NCBI GenBank assembly: GCA_910575725.1
Contig: CAJTFE010000029.1
Coordinates: 1-62,121, forward strand
Reading direction: 5' to 3'
DNA length: 62,121 nucleotides
Source of the DNA: Clostridia bacterium
GTDB taxonomy: Bacteria > Bacillota > Clostridia > Lachnospirales > Lachnospiraceae
Shown: piece by piece, positions 43,845 to 53,500 of the stretch
Numbering within the stretch: the first letter of the stretch is position 1
Layout of the letters: every line of letters begins with the position of its first letter
Translations under genes and position numbers: made by a program
Notes under the pieces: generated by a model
The model's database searches: none
Seen by the model: the letters and a program-made list of their open reading frames with translations, nothing else
What the model was told of the DNA's origin: nothing

Positions 43845-43874
43845 ACTATACAATGTATAATATAGTGTTGTCAA
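43845..43874 (-). promoter_or_regulatory. Promoter and candidate operator of the PadR operon
   Basis: Minus strand: -35 TTGACA (43869-43874), 18-bp spacer, -10 TATAGT (43845-43850). ACTATA and TATAGT form an inverted repeat with 10 bp between them, containing TACAATGTA-like symmetry. A PadR dimer bound there would block the polymerase. Confidence 0.65.
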
Positions 43875-43971
43875 TAGTATTCATAGAATCTTAATAATTA
43901 CTGAGCACGAAGCGAACAGTAACTCTTAATAAATGCTTTCGGAAAATGATTGTGTCGGAATATAGACAGAT

Positions 43972-44016
43972 AAGGCTGCCTGGATAAACCACCTGGTTTT
44001 CCGACAGCCTTTTTGT
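43972..44016. terminator. Hairpin downstream of the phosphatase gene
   Basis: AAGGCTG and CAGCCTT enclose a CCTGG/CCAGG-like inner pairing. The T-run (TTTTTG) is on the plus strand. On the minus strand the stem is followed by ATCTG, so its orientation is uncertain. Confidence 0.45.
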
Positions 44017-44092
44017 ATTGAGTAATGCGCCCTTTGGGGTCGATGGACTTTGTCCAATAAGGTATCCCTTCATTATATATAGGAACGACATG

Positions 44093-44569
44093 CTAGCTAT
44101 AAAGCCTGTCTCTGTCCTCGCTTACTATATGGGCAAGGAGCGCTTCGCAGCCTTCCAGTATATCGTCAAATGTAATGTCAAAGTTCCCGGTATACCATGG
44201 ATCTGCAATATCACGGGGCTGCTCTGCAAAATCCAGAAGCAGGGATACTTTGTTCCCGGGATCCTTCCCAAGAATCCGCAGCATGTTCTTCCTGTTCCAC
44301 TGATCCATGCCGATAATGTAATCATACTCGTCGTAATCGGAGCGCTTAAGCTGCACTGCCCGGTGGTTTCCCAGCGGGATGCCCATCTCATGCAGCTTTC
44401 CTCTCGTTCCGTAGTGGACGCCGCTGCCGATCTCTTCGGTACTGGTGGCGGCGGAATCGATGTAGAAGCAGTCGGTAAGGGACTTCTTGTTTACAAGATC
44501 CTGCATAACGTATTGTGCCATGGGACTTCGGCAGATGTTGCCGTGGCAGACAAATAATATTTTTATCAT
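44093..44569 (-). CDS. Low molecular weight protein tyrosine phosphatase
   Basis: A 158-residue enzyme with the P-loop LFVCHGNICRSPMAQ (C-x5-R) at residues 5-19. The catalytic acid lies in YDYIIGMDQWN, and PWYTGNFDITFDDILEGC is a late family block. It dephosphorylates tyrosine, often on kinases of polysaccharide synthesis; no such genes are near. ATG 44569 is chosen by alignment to the family start. It is monocistronic. Confidence 0.93.
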   Translation of the reverse strand: MIKILFVCHGNICRSPMAQYVMQDLVNKKSLTDCFYIDSAATSTEEIGSGVHYGTRGKLHEMGIPLGNHRAVQLKRSDYDEYDYIIGMDQWNRKNMLRILGKDPGNKVSLLLDFAEQPRDIADPWYTGNFDITFDDILEGCEALLAHIVSEDRDRLYS

Positions 44570-44815
44570 GGTTACATATCTCCTTATTTTTTGTCCGATC
44601 CTCATTTTTCCTTATGTTTTCAAGGTTTTCTCTATGTCCTCTAAAACTCTATATGCTTTATATTGTACCAAGTCGCTAGCGCGACGGCTAGCCCTAAGTA
44701 CATTTTAGTTTCAATTTTCTGCCATAAAAAATAGCAGTTTTTAAATTTATGATGTATTGTTAAGTTGCCACACCAAACAACTTCATAACTTTTAAAACTG
44801 TACTTTGCTGATGAA

Positions 44816-44980
44816 ATGTCTGATATCACATGGATGCAGGCATTTCAAATGTTGCTTCAAATGTTCCGGAAACTTTTAGAGGAACACTGTGATCTTGTTG
44901 ATGAAAAGATAGATGAACTGGTAGACACTTTCATCAGCACCTTACCATCCCTGTTACAAACCCAATTAGTAGCAGCATAG
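44816..44980 (+). CDS. Small ORF, possibly a remnant, in the boundary region
   Basis: 54 residues beginning MSDITWMQAFQMLLQM and ending STLPSLLQTQLVAA. It is predicted helical, with a charged middle (EEHCDLVDEKIDELVDT). No ribosome site of good quality precedes it, and the frame is open only a few codons upstream. It may be the tail of a lost gene. It lies in a 580-bp gap (44606-45188) that otherwise contains only a GTCGC...GCGAC palindrome near 44671 and AT-rich DNA. Not recognised. Confidence 0.35.
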   Translation: MSDITWMQAFQMLLQMFRKLLEEHCDLVDEKIDELVDTFISTLPSLLQTQLVAA

Positions 44981-45188
44981 TGTTCCAAAAGGCTGTTCTT
45001 TGATAATTGAATCATTGCCAGATATTGAATTTTCAAGGTGCATAGCTAAAATCTATGTGCGAAGTTTGAGTTATATCCTTTAAATTTCTATTGACGTATT
45101 TCGTTATTTGCATTCCAAGGGCTGTTAGCCTGCTATAATCTACCAAATCTACTTGAATCACTCTGCATATTCCCTTTCCGAATTTAAC

Positions 45189-46250
45189 TTACTGTCTATC
45201 AGCCTTTACATAATAGGTGCTTCTGCCGCTCCCATACCGAATAATACTTCCTTCATCCACCAGTTTCCTTAATGACGCCAGAACTGATGATCTCCCTATG
45301 CTTGGACAGTGTGCAACAACTTCTGCACCTGTAAATTTCCCGACTTTTTCTTCTATATATTTTTTTACAATATTATAAGCATTACTGGTATCTCCATTTC
45401 CCGCTATGATTCCTACACGTTCCTCAAATCTAGTATAACAAGCCAATATGACCGTTAGCATATAACGTATAAATGGTGTTGGATCGTTTTTTTCCTCATG
45501 CCACCCTATATCTGAGGTTTCAAGGACATCATAATACCTGTCTTTTGTTTTCTCAATTTGCCTCTCAATACTTATATATTTACCAACACTATACCCGTTC
45601 TTATATAAAAGAAGCAGAGTAAGCAACCGGCTCATTCTTCCATTTCCGTCATTAAAAGGGTGAATACACAAAAAATCACATATAAAAGCAGGAATCAATA
45701 TGAGGGAATCCACCTTCTCACTCGCAATTGCCTGCTCATAAGCCGTACATAACCGCTCCACTGCATCTGGTGTATCGTATGGGGCGATTGGCGTAAACCT
45801 TGTGACCACTGTTCCATCCGGCTTTGTTTCATTAATATAGTTCTGTACGCTCTTAAAGCTCCCACCGTAAGAAAATCCAGATCTTTTCAAAAGGTCCCTG
45901 TGTAACTGTAGTATATATGATGGTCTGATTGGAATGTACTCATTACTTTCGTGAATTGTGTTAAGCACATCTCTGTATCCCATAATCTCATCTTCTTCCC
46001 TGTTGCGAGGTGTTGTTTTTTCTTCAAACAACTGCTTCATCCGGGTACTTGTCGTAACAATCCCTTCTATTTTATTGGATGCCTCTGTACTTTGGATTTT
46101 TGCGATCTCAACCAGACGTTCAAGTTCAACAGGCTTCTGCCTGATATATAAGTCCTGACGTCCCTTATATTCATGTATCTTTGCGACAAGATTAAGTATA
46201 TCCATATCCCACATTTTATCTGCAAGGCGAATATAATCAAATGTTCTCAT
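45189..46250 (-). CDS. Fic family protein (Fic-1), with N-terminal inhibitory helix
   Basis: A 353-residue Fic/DOC-fold protein. The active-site loop is HPFNDGNGRMSR near residue 190, fully matching HPFxDGNGRxxR, so AMP transfer is expected. The N-terminal part includes TEASNKIEGI, the S/TxxxEG inhibitory helix that autoinhibits class II Fic proteins. The C-terminus is a winged helix (VVAHCPSIGRSSVLASLRKL). ATG 46250 follows GGGAG. It stands alone at the left edge of the accessory island. Confidence 0.9.
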   Translation of the reverse strand: MRTFDYIRLADKMWDMDILNLVAKIHEYKGRQDLYIRQKPVELERLVEIAKIQSTEASNKIEGIVTTSTRMKQLFEEKTTPRNREEDEIMGYRDVLNTIHESNEYIPIRPSYILQLHRDLLKRSGFSYGGSFKSVQNYINETKPDGTVVTRFTPIAPYDTPDAVERLCTAYEQAIASEKVDSLILIPAFICDFLCIHPFNDGNGRMSRLLTLLLLYKNGYSVGKYISIERQIEKTKDRYYDVLETSDIGWHEEKNDPTPFIRYMLTVILACYTRFEERVGIIAGNGDTSNAYNIVKKYIEEKVGKFTGAEVVAHCPSIGRSSVLASLRKLVDEGSIIRYGSGRSTYYVKADRQ

Positions 46251-46651
46251 AATTATCTCCCTTCGTCCAATGTTATTCTTTTTCATCCAATTATAAATCT
46301 TTTTGGACGAAAATTCAATTTGTTGGACGAAAAAACTACAAATTCTTTAAACAAATAGGCGAAACTCAAAACTATCACGAAAACTCTGAGCCTTTTCCGT
46401 GTTTGTATCATATCCCCCGTTTTTCAACAGCATTTTCCGTCAAGCTAATACATCTTTCAGCCAAAACCGCCAATATCCTACTCCTTTTTACCTTTCCGTT
46501 TTATACTATCACGGAAACCCCTGACTTTTGCGTGAAAGTATACTTTTGCCTACGAGTACCCCAAATCCTATGGCATTATTTTTTTATAGCCGCCTGGGCG
46601 GCTGTTAGATATTTTTTATCGCTTCCTGCACAAGACTCTGCCCCATTTAAA

Positions 46652-46683
46652 CCTTTTAACGATTGCCTGCTATCGTTAAAAGG
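46652..46683. other. Perfect hairpin in a 750-bp gap
   Basis: CCTTTTAACGAT and ATCGTTAAAAGG form a perfect 12-bp stem around TGCCTGCT, followed by AGGAGGTG on the plus strand. The surrounding gap 46251-47003 has no supported gene. It may be a remnant end of a mobile element. Confidence 0.6.
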
Positions 46684-46910
46684 AGGTGCAAAATTGGAGG
46701 GCGAAACAGCTTCCGAAACGGAAAAAAGGCTCAAAAACCGAAAAAGCAAAATGGCGGAATCCGTGAAAAGGCTTATTTTCAGGCATTTCAGCAATTTTGC
46801 ATTGTATCAATTTCGGTGTTGCGATGTTCCCTTGCAACTATGGGTATTTCCCCGATTTTATTCCTATTTCAATTTGACTCAGTTCTTCAATAAAGTTAAA
46901 CTGCAAAAAA

Positions 46911-46954
46911 TCCAGGTATTGGAACTGCCATTTCTAACAATTCCGATACCTGGA
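46911..46954. other. Second hairpin in the same gap
   Basis: TCCAGGTATTGGAA and TTCCGATACCTGGA pair with one mismatch around a 16-base loop. It lies 50 bp beyond the HNH fragment's stop codon. No T-run follows on either strand. Confidence 0.55.
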
Positions 46955-47003
46955 AATCAATTGTTTTCCTCTCTTCCATTTCTTAGCTCATGTTGATTAA
47001 CAC

Positions 47004-47396
47004 TCAGTTTTTAACTCCGGTATTACAATAAGGGTGCGTAAGCTGTGCATTCTCTATTGTTGCCTTTCCGCCATCTTGTTTTCTTTCTATATGATCAACA
47101 CTTATTGCATTTCTATGTAGTAACCCACCGCAAATCTTACAACAAGGTGCTTTTGAAAGTGCTTCTGTAATAAATATTTCACTTTTTTGATTATTAGAGA
47201 AATCAGCAGGTATCTCCTCAAACAATGTCCACTCATGGTTAATTTCTGGTAAATATGCAAATTCAGATTTTTTTCTTATCTCATTTATAACTGCATCTGC
47301 TTGAATACCAGATCTCAAAAGGGTTAGAATTTCATAGAAAAAAGTAGATACATTTCTCATTCCAGCCAATGCAGAACGACTTTTTCTAACAATCAC
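47004..47396 (-). pseudogene. C-terminal fragment of a DUF262/HNH (GmrSD-like) nuclease
   Basis: 130 residues ending in an HNH module: CKICGGLLHRNAISVDHIE, then NAQLTHPYCN, with zinc cysteines and the catalytic histidine of DHIE. SNNQKSEIFITEALSKAP before it is typical of the C-terminus of DUF262-HNH proteins, relatives of the GmrSD modification-dependent restriction enzymes. The DUF262 nucleotide-binding half is missing, and the apparent start is a GTG with no family-like N-terminus. It is therefore read as a truncated defence gene. Confidence 0.7.
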
Positions 47397-47467
47397 CTAA
47401 CACATTTCTTTATATTTTGCCTCTCAAAATAGGTAGAAGGTAAACGGTATTTGCATTGATCGAGAGT

Positions 47468-47501
47468 GTAGAAAAGAGTCTCAGCTGAGGCTCTTTTCTA
47501 C
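47468..47501. repeat. 34-bp near-perfect palindrome at the end of the hsdS fragment
   Basis: GTAGAAAAGAGTCTCAG followed by CTGAGGCTCTTTTCTAC: the two 17-base halves are complementary except for one pair. It overlaps the last seven codons of the HsdS fragment and has no loop. Such structure may mark an inversion or recombination point. Confidence 0.85.
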
Positions 47502-48128
47502 TTGGGCTATAATTGCCAAAAGTGTTTCTACTTGGGTTGCAATAGCCTTTTGCTCTTCAAGCGGCGGGATTGGCACAATGAGCGATTTAACACTATCGGA
47601 TTTTAGATTTTTTACTGTTGATCCAGCTGCCAGTATGCTTAATGCATTATACATAGCCGATGAACTTAACATATAATAGAGAAAATCCTGATTAAATACA
47701 GTTTCTACATCTCCAATTACAAGCCAGCCATCGTGGATACACCCATCTATTTTTAAAATATATGGACGACCAAAGCTCATTGAATTTGTTAGCAAAAAAT
47801 CACCGCAATGAACATATCTTGTTTTGTTCAATCCATCTGGTCGGATTTTTTCCTTTGTAGAGAATATATATTTGCCGCCTTGCTCTGTATCTCCGATTTT
47901 AATCCAGTTTAGTCCATTTTCATCATCGGTGAGATAGTTCTCGATAGGTCTCGGAGATCCTCCTCTTGCAACAGAACAAATATTTCCAAGTCGTTCGTAT
48001 GCCCAACCGTCCGGTATTTTGAAAGGAATTTCCGAATTAATGCACCGGATAACAGACTCGATCTTCTCATAATAGAAAATTATCGGAACTTGTATTTCAA
48101 AAAAATATTTCAAACTAAAACTTCCCAT
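47481..48128 (-). pseudogene. HsdS specificity-subunit fragment (one target-recognition domain)
   Basis: 215 residues containing one TRD: IPDGWAYERLGNICSVARGG, FLLTNSMSFGRPY and SLIVPIPPLEEQKAIATQVE are typical of HsdS. The first about 30 residues (KYFFEIQVPIIFYYEKI) look like the end of a conserved spacer. A complete HsdS has two TRDs and about 400 residues, so this is half. The first codons overlap the fic-2 stop by 19 bases. It could be a truncated relic or a half-subunit able to dimerise. Its TRD differs from those of the intact hsdS. Confidence 0.78.
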
Positions 48129-49192
48129 TTTCCGTATCGCTTCCCATCCACTCTGCGGATATATTCCTTTTTCTGCAAGGATTCCATGATACGCTTTACA
48201 GTACTGAGAGATTTTCCGGTCTCTGCCACAAGTTCTTTTTGCTTAATTGACGGGTTCTTGTAAATCAGCTCCAGAACCGCCAGTTCCTCTAAAGTACATT
48301 CCAAAGTATCAAATTGAGACTTTGGAACTTTTGGAGTGACACTTTGGGGATTATCATCTACACAGTCAACGTGCATATATCTGTTTTTTAGCTCATATTC
48401 CGTTCCCAGAATCAAATTGCTGAAGAACATTTCCAAGAACTTTGTTGTGGCATGAACGCCGTTTTGCAGATCGTTATAATTTGCTCTTACCAAAGCATTG
48501 CGGAAATACCAAGAGTTCTTTTCAAAGGCATCGTTATTTACTTTGAAACCAAATGTTTTCATGTACTTAATCATAAAAACAGCCGCAGCTCTGGTATTGC
48601 CCTCACAGAATGGATGGATCTGCCAAATATCTGAAACAAACTTGGCAAGATGCTTCACGCAGCGTTCTACAGACAATCCTTCATAAGAAAACTGTTTCTC
48701 CATTGCAAAATCATAATCAAGGGTGTCTTTAATACTGTTCCATGCTGCATAGGTTACGGTATCACCTTTCAACACCCATTCTTTTTTTGTGATGTTGTAT
48801 TGTCTGATTTGACCGGCATGGGCAAACACCCCTTCAAACAGTCTGCGATGAATAGTCAGCCATTCAGCAGGAGAAAACTGGAATGCTTTTTCCCCCAACA
48901 GTTTTGCAATTCTTGCCGATACAATATCCGCTTCTTTTGTATCATCCTCAATTTCTGTACAATCAGTACGCTGTTCATAATAGCTCTGAATACGCTTCTG
49001 CGCTTCATCAATACTTATCTTACCTTCAATGTGATCTTTGGCAGTATCCAACAGATAGGCAGAAGTTTTCAATCCATCTACCGCCTGCAAACCAATCGCA
49101 GTCTGCCAAGCCTCGCTCTTTTCAATTTGTCCGGGCTCACCTTGTTTGATATATTCTTCAAGCTCAAATTGCCAGTTCTTATCCGCTGACAT
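48110..49192 (-). CDS. Fic family protein (Fic-2), HPFxEGNTR type
   Basis: A 360-residue Fic protein. The catalytic loop is HPFCEGNTRAAAVF near residue 194, the variant with E and T seen in VbhT/BepA-like and RM-linked Fic proteins. The core segment FEGVFAHAGQIRQYNITKKE is the Fic target-binding flap. The last about 70 residues form a winged helix (VLELIYKNPSIKQKELVAETG). No TxxxEG inhibitory helix is obvious. It lies in a tight run with fic-3 and the hsdS fragment. Confidence 0.88.
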   Translation of the reverse strand: MSADKNWQFELEEYIKQGEPGQIEKSEAWQTAIGLQAVDGLKTSAYLLDTAKDHIEGKISIDEAQKRIQSYYEQRTDCTEIEDDTKEADIVSARIAKLLGEKAFQFSPAEWLTIHRRLFEGVFAHAGQIRQYNITKKEWVLKGDTVTYAAWNSIKDTLDYDFAMEKQFSYEGLSVERCVKHLAKFVSDIWQIHPFCEGNTRAAAVFMIKYMKTFGFKVNNDAFEKNSWYFRNALVRANYNDLQNGVHATTKFLEMFFSNLILGTEYELKNRYMHVDCVDDNPQSVTPKVPKSQFDTLECTLEELAVLELIYKNPSIKQKELVAETGKSLSTVKRIMESLQKKEYIRRVDGKRYGKWEVLV

Positions 49193-49213
49193 AGCTGTAC
49201 CTCGTTTCCTCGC

Positions 49214-50104
49214 TTAATATGCAATTCTGAAATAGTCCAAATACACTTTATATTTGTCCTGTGCGTTCAAACAGGTATCTCTCAGACAGCCTTTTTCGTT
49301 GTTCCATTCTTTCAATCCTCGGTAATAGAACATCTTCAGATTATCCTCGATGATGAACGGAACGATATTATGTTTCAGACACTCCTTGAACATAATCAAT
49401 CTGCCTACACGACCATTACCATCTTGAAAAGGATGGATTCTCTCAAACCTCACATGGAAGTCCAAAATATCTTCAAAGGTCTTTTCTTCCTTGGCATTGT
49501 ATTCTGTCAGCAACGCTTTCATTTTATCGGCAACTTCTTCCGGAAGGGCAGTATCCATGCCGCCAACCTCATTCGGAAGCTTCTTATAGCCGCCAACTGC
49601 AAACCAATCTTTTCTGGAATCACTTGTACCGTTCTTCAGTATCAAATGAAGTTCCTTAATGAACTTCTCGGTCAATGCCGTTTTTGCGTTCTCAATAATC
49701 ATATCGATACAGCGGAAATGATTTGCCGTTTCAATCACATCATCAACATTGAGAACTTCATTTTCCACGCCGATCGTATTTGTTTCAAAAATATATCTGG
49801 TCTGATCGTGAGTCAGACGGCTGCCTTCGATGTGGTTTGAGTTGTATGTCAAATCAATCTGTGTCTTATGGTAAATACCGCCGGAGTATTTGCTTGCTTT
49901 CTGCTCTTTCAGAATATCCAACAGAGTAACGGGCTCTTCTTTTCTCTTGTTGGTACGCTCCGGTTTTTCTGCATTTTCGGGAATGTTCCAAGTCTTGCCG
50001 GTAAGGAACGCACCATTCACACGGCCCTGGGCGCAGTAATTTCTAACACTACGTTCAGACACATTCCACTTTTTTGCTATTTCAGTAACTGAAAGGTATC
50101 GCAT
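49214..50104 (-). CDS. Fic family protein (Fic-3), N-terminal helix-turn-helix
   Basis: A 296-residue Fic protein. The first about 45 residues are a MerR-like/excisionase-type helix-turn-helix (SVTEIAKKWNVSERSVRNYC). An inhibitory-type helix SNHIEGSRLT follows near residue 90. The active loop HPFQDGNGRVGRL is near residue 225, matching the full AMP-transfer motif. It lies 21 bp upstream of fic-2, with GGAGG before the ATG. DNA-binding Fic proteins of this kind may repress their own operon. Confidence 0.88.
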   Translation of the reverse strand: MRYLSVTEIAKKWNVSERSVRNYCAQGRVNGAFLTGKTWNIPENAEKPERTNKRKEEPVTLLDILKEQKASKYSGGIYHKTQIDLTYNSNHIEGSRLTHDQTRYIFETNTIGVENEVLNVDDVIETANHFRCIDMIIENAKTALTEKFIKELHLILKNGTSDSRKDWFAVGGYKKLPNEVGGMDTALPEEVADKMKALLTEYNAKEEKTFEDILDFHVRFERIHPFQDGNGRVGRLIMFKECLKHNIVPFIIEDNLKMFYYRGLKEWNNEKGCLRDTCLNAQDKYKVYLDYFRIAY

Positions 50105-50254
50105 CTGCTATCCTCCATCATAAATCAAATCAAAAACTGCCCTAATCTACTGTATAGTATATCACATCATCGGCAAAAATATCAACCGCTTCCGCATTTA
50201 TTATCTTATTTTTGCCGACACGGGAAGTTGTTTTCTTGTTTTTTCAAACGCATT

Positions 50255-50289
50255 AAAAGACCGGACTCCATAAGAAACGAAGTCCGGTC
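50255..50289 (-). terminator. Terminator downstream of hsdR and the int remnant
   Basis: Read leftward, GACCGGACT and AGTCCGGTC form a perfect 9-bp stem with a 13-base loop, followed by TTTTAAT. It would end the hsd transcript before the fic genes. Confidence 0.8.
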
Positions 50290-50331
50290 AAATATTATCT
50301 ATATACGAGTTCTCTCAATACAGGTTAAATG

Positions 50332-50366
50332 GGTAAAAAAAGAAGTAAATTACCTCTTTTTTTACC
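50332..50366. other. AT-rich hairpin, candidate element end
   Basis: GGTAAAAAAAGAAGTAA and TTACCTCTTTTTTTACC pair almost fully. It lies just beyond the duplicated int end, where a Tn916-type element terminus would be expected. Such termini are A/T-rich with poly-A/T runs. Confidence 0.5.
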
Positions 50367-50374
50367 TATTCCAA

Positions 50375-50497
50375 AGGTAAATTCCTACACGCCTACCCTT
50401 CCTTTCTAAGCCTTTCTTCCATTCCCCTCACTTCCTTTTCCACATCATCATATTTCAAATGGGTATACACATTTAATGTCGTGGCAATGTCGGCATG
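50375..50497. repeat. Direct repeat, left copy (int 3' end plus flank)
   Basis: 123 bp matching 59963-60085 with about three substitutions, an offset of exactly 9588 bp. It contains the stop codon and last codons of an integrase gene and 18 bp beyond. Confidence 0.92.
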
Positions 50498-50503
50498 TCC
50501 CGG
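50393..50503 (-). pseudogene. Tn916-type integrase, C-terminal remnant
   Basis: The minus strand encodes GHADIATTLNVYTHLKYDDV and continues to EERLRKEG and stop, the last about 35 residues of the integrase at 59981-61201, including the catalytic tyrosine of VYTHL. Identity ends abruptly at about 50500, 52 bp from the hsdR stop. The rest of the gene is gone, so it is inactive. Confidence 0.9.
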
Positions 50504-50554
50504 CGGCAAACGAAAAGCACTCAAATCATATAAAAACCCGACTGATAAATCCTT

Positions 50555-53500
50555 CTACGCAGCCTCTTTATATCGTGTATAAACATACTCATAAATCTGC
50601 TGGCGGTACACCGAAATACTTACTTCGTCATAACATTCCGGCAGCTGTGCCCAGAGAGTATCGCGAATCAGATTATCTACGGCCGCTTTCGTCTCCTGCT
50701 TATCTGTCCAATGATCCAATTCCGAAATCTTTGCTTTGATTTTCTGAAGCAATGCAGCTGCAATCTCTTTCAATTTCTTGATATCGTTCTTGCTCAAATC
50801 CTCTCGGAACAGCATATCGTAGAGTGAAAGTTCCTCATCGCTTGCAAAACCTTCACGAACATAACGCTGTTCTTCCTGGTTCATACTGTTTGCCAGATCC
50901 ATCAAATCCATGAAGGTCTTTTCGATAGTTGCCCTGTCCTGTTCACTGTTGTAATCATCAATAATCTGCTGGTATCGTTCATAATAATTGATACGCTCCG
51001 GATTGGCGAACAGCATCTTATCCAATTTCATCCGGATAAGTTCTTCCAAATCCTTTAATACCAGATTCTTTTTCTTAACCTTTGCAAACTCTCTGCGAAG
51101 CAAATCAAAGTCAATAGCGCTGATATCAAAACGGCGTGGTTCTTCACGTATCATCGTCGGCGTATGCTGGATTTCAACATATGAACTGATAATTGCATTG
51201 ATCTGCACCCTCAAATCCGTTGTATTAACATGCTTACGCTTTTTCTGCAGTTCGGCATAAATAGCTGCTATTGCTTCATATTCCTTGTGGGTATAGTCCG
51301 TAATATCATCACGGTCAATATATTTCATAAGTCGCTTCAACTCTGACGCATAGGTAGTAAAAGTTTTCTTATCTTCAATCGTTCCACAAACAGCATTCGC
51401 AGCTTCCTGCAGATAAGACAACTTCTTGAAATCATAAGCATCAATCAACATCTGCAGATCAAAATCATTTTCTGACAAAAATACTTTTGCTTTTGTGATA
51501 GTTTCCATAATACGAGTTATCAGTTCATCTTTGTCTACGGTAGGATCTGTTCCGCCATTTCCGCCAATATTGGCTGTATAGTCCGCTAATGCTTTTCTGA
51601 GTGCCTTTACGATACCTATATAGTCAATGATCAAACCGTTGCTCTTGCCTTCACTGACACGATTTGCACGAGCGATTGTCTGCATCAGTGTATGTGCCTT
51701 CAAAGGCTTGTCCAGATATAAGCAGGCCAAACACTTTACGTCGAATCCAGTAAGCCACATGGCGCAGACGAAAACCACACGAAGTGGATTTTGGGAGTCT
51801 TTAAATTCCTTATCCAGTTCACGCTTTTCCATCTTTGCTCTGTGATATTTAATATCTAAATCCCACTTTTTAAAAGTTTGGATTTCATTCTGCTCCTGGC
51901 TGATAACTACAGCCATTTCTGTTTCCTGCATCCACTTCAACCTACGTTCCAGTTCCTGTGTTTCCTGCCTGGCGGCTGTTTTTATTTTCGCTTTCAGCTT
52001 CCCTATTTCTTCTTTCCAGTATTCCTGCACATAATTGTACATACGGACACAGGTAACCTTATTCAGGCAGACAAACATAGCCTTTCCGCTCGTCCACAAA
52101 TCAGAATAATGATTTACAAAATCACGGGCAATAGATTTTAATCTCGGCTCTGCTGTCAAAAGATGGAGCTCTTTCGCAAATTCTGCTTCCAATTTGTCCT
52201 GCTGATCTACATCAAGATCCGCATTTTCAATGGCCTCCAGAATCTGTTCTGTAATTTTCGGGTTATGTAAGTCCGCAATCTTTTCGCCGCGATTTTCATA
52301 ATACAACGGAACCGTTGCACCATCTTCTACCGCTCTTTTAAAATCATAAACAGATACATAGCCGCCAAATGTACGAGCGGTAATATTGTCACTGGACAGA
52401 AGCGGCGTTCCGGTAAATCCGATACGTGCTGCAGTCGGCAGTAATTTCATCATATTATCTGCAAAGATGCCATACTGGCTGCGGTGAGCTTCGTCAGACA
52501 TAATGATAATATCGTGATCCGGATAGAGCGGCTCTGCACTTGGTTTGTTAAACTTCTGAATAAGCGTAAAGATAAAGCTTGGGTTGCCTTTCAGTTTCTG
52601 CACAAGGTCATCCCCGCTTGTGGCAATAAACTTTGCCGCTTTTGTTTTACCAAGCAAGCCGCAGTTTTCAAATGTATCACTAATCTGGGAATTCAATTCT
52701 TCACGGTCAGTAAGAATCACAAACGTCGGAGAACCTTCAAATTTTCTACGCACTTTCTGCGCAAGGAATACCATAGAATAACTCTTTCCTGAGCCTTGTG
52801 TATGCCAAAATACCCCCAGCTTACCATCATTCAGCTTCCTTGCGGCATACGCTTTTATTGCCTCATTTACACCGAGATACTGGTGGTTACGGGCAAGAAT
52901 TTTAGCTATATGTCCGCCGGAATGGTCATATAGAATGAAATTTTCAAACAAATCAAGGAAGTTCTCTTTCTTGCAAATACCACGAAGCATTGTTTCAAGA
53001 GCTACACTCCCCTGTTCCTTTTCCGCAAGACGCTTCCACTCATGGAAAAACTCATATTTACTGCCAAGAGTACCAATCTTTGCCTCCGTACCGTTAGACA
53101 ACATAAGAAACGCATTATAATAGAACAGATGAGGGATGGTATCCTGATAATCCGTATAGTTATCATCATATGCGTTCCGGACATCAACCGTATTCTTTTT
53201 CAGTTCCACAAAAAGCAATGGAATGCCATTCACAAAACCCACAATATCTGTTCTGCGTCGATATAAAGCACCGTGAATTTTCAATTCTTTCACAGCAAGG
53301 AAATAGTTGTTATCCGGATTTTGGAAGTCAATTACAGCCGCTTTCTTCGTTTCTGTCTGTCCATTAGGCTTTTTTACCGTAACCGGTATGCCGTCACGAA
53401 TAAGGAAATATTTTTCTTCATTCACCTGTAAAGGAGAGGCTGTAGAAAGTCTGTTTTCCAATGCTTTCTGCGCTTCGGAAATCTGGCTTTCATTCATCCA

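Noticed and set aside
44660..44700. Additional copy of the 144-bp repeat
   Set aside because: Only a GTCGCTAGCGCGAC palindrome resembles the repeat head; the conserved core is missing.
46403..46996. 197-codon plus-strand reading frame
   Set aside because: It runs through a perfect hairpin and AT-rich DNA, has no family-like motif and no start with a good ribosome site at its beginning; judged non-coding.
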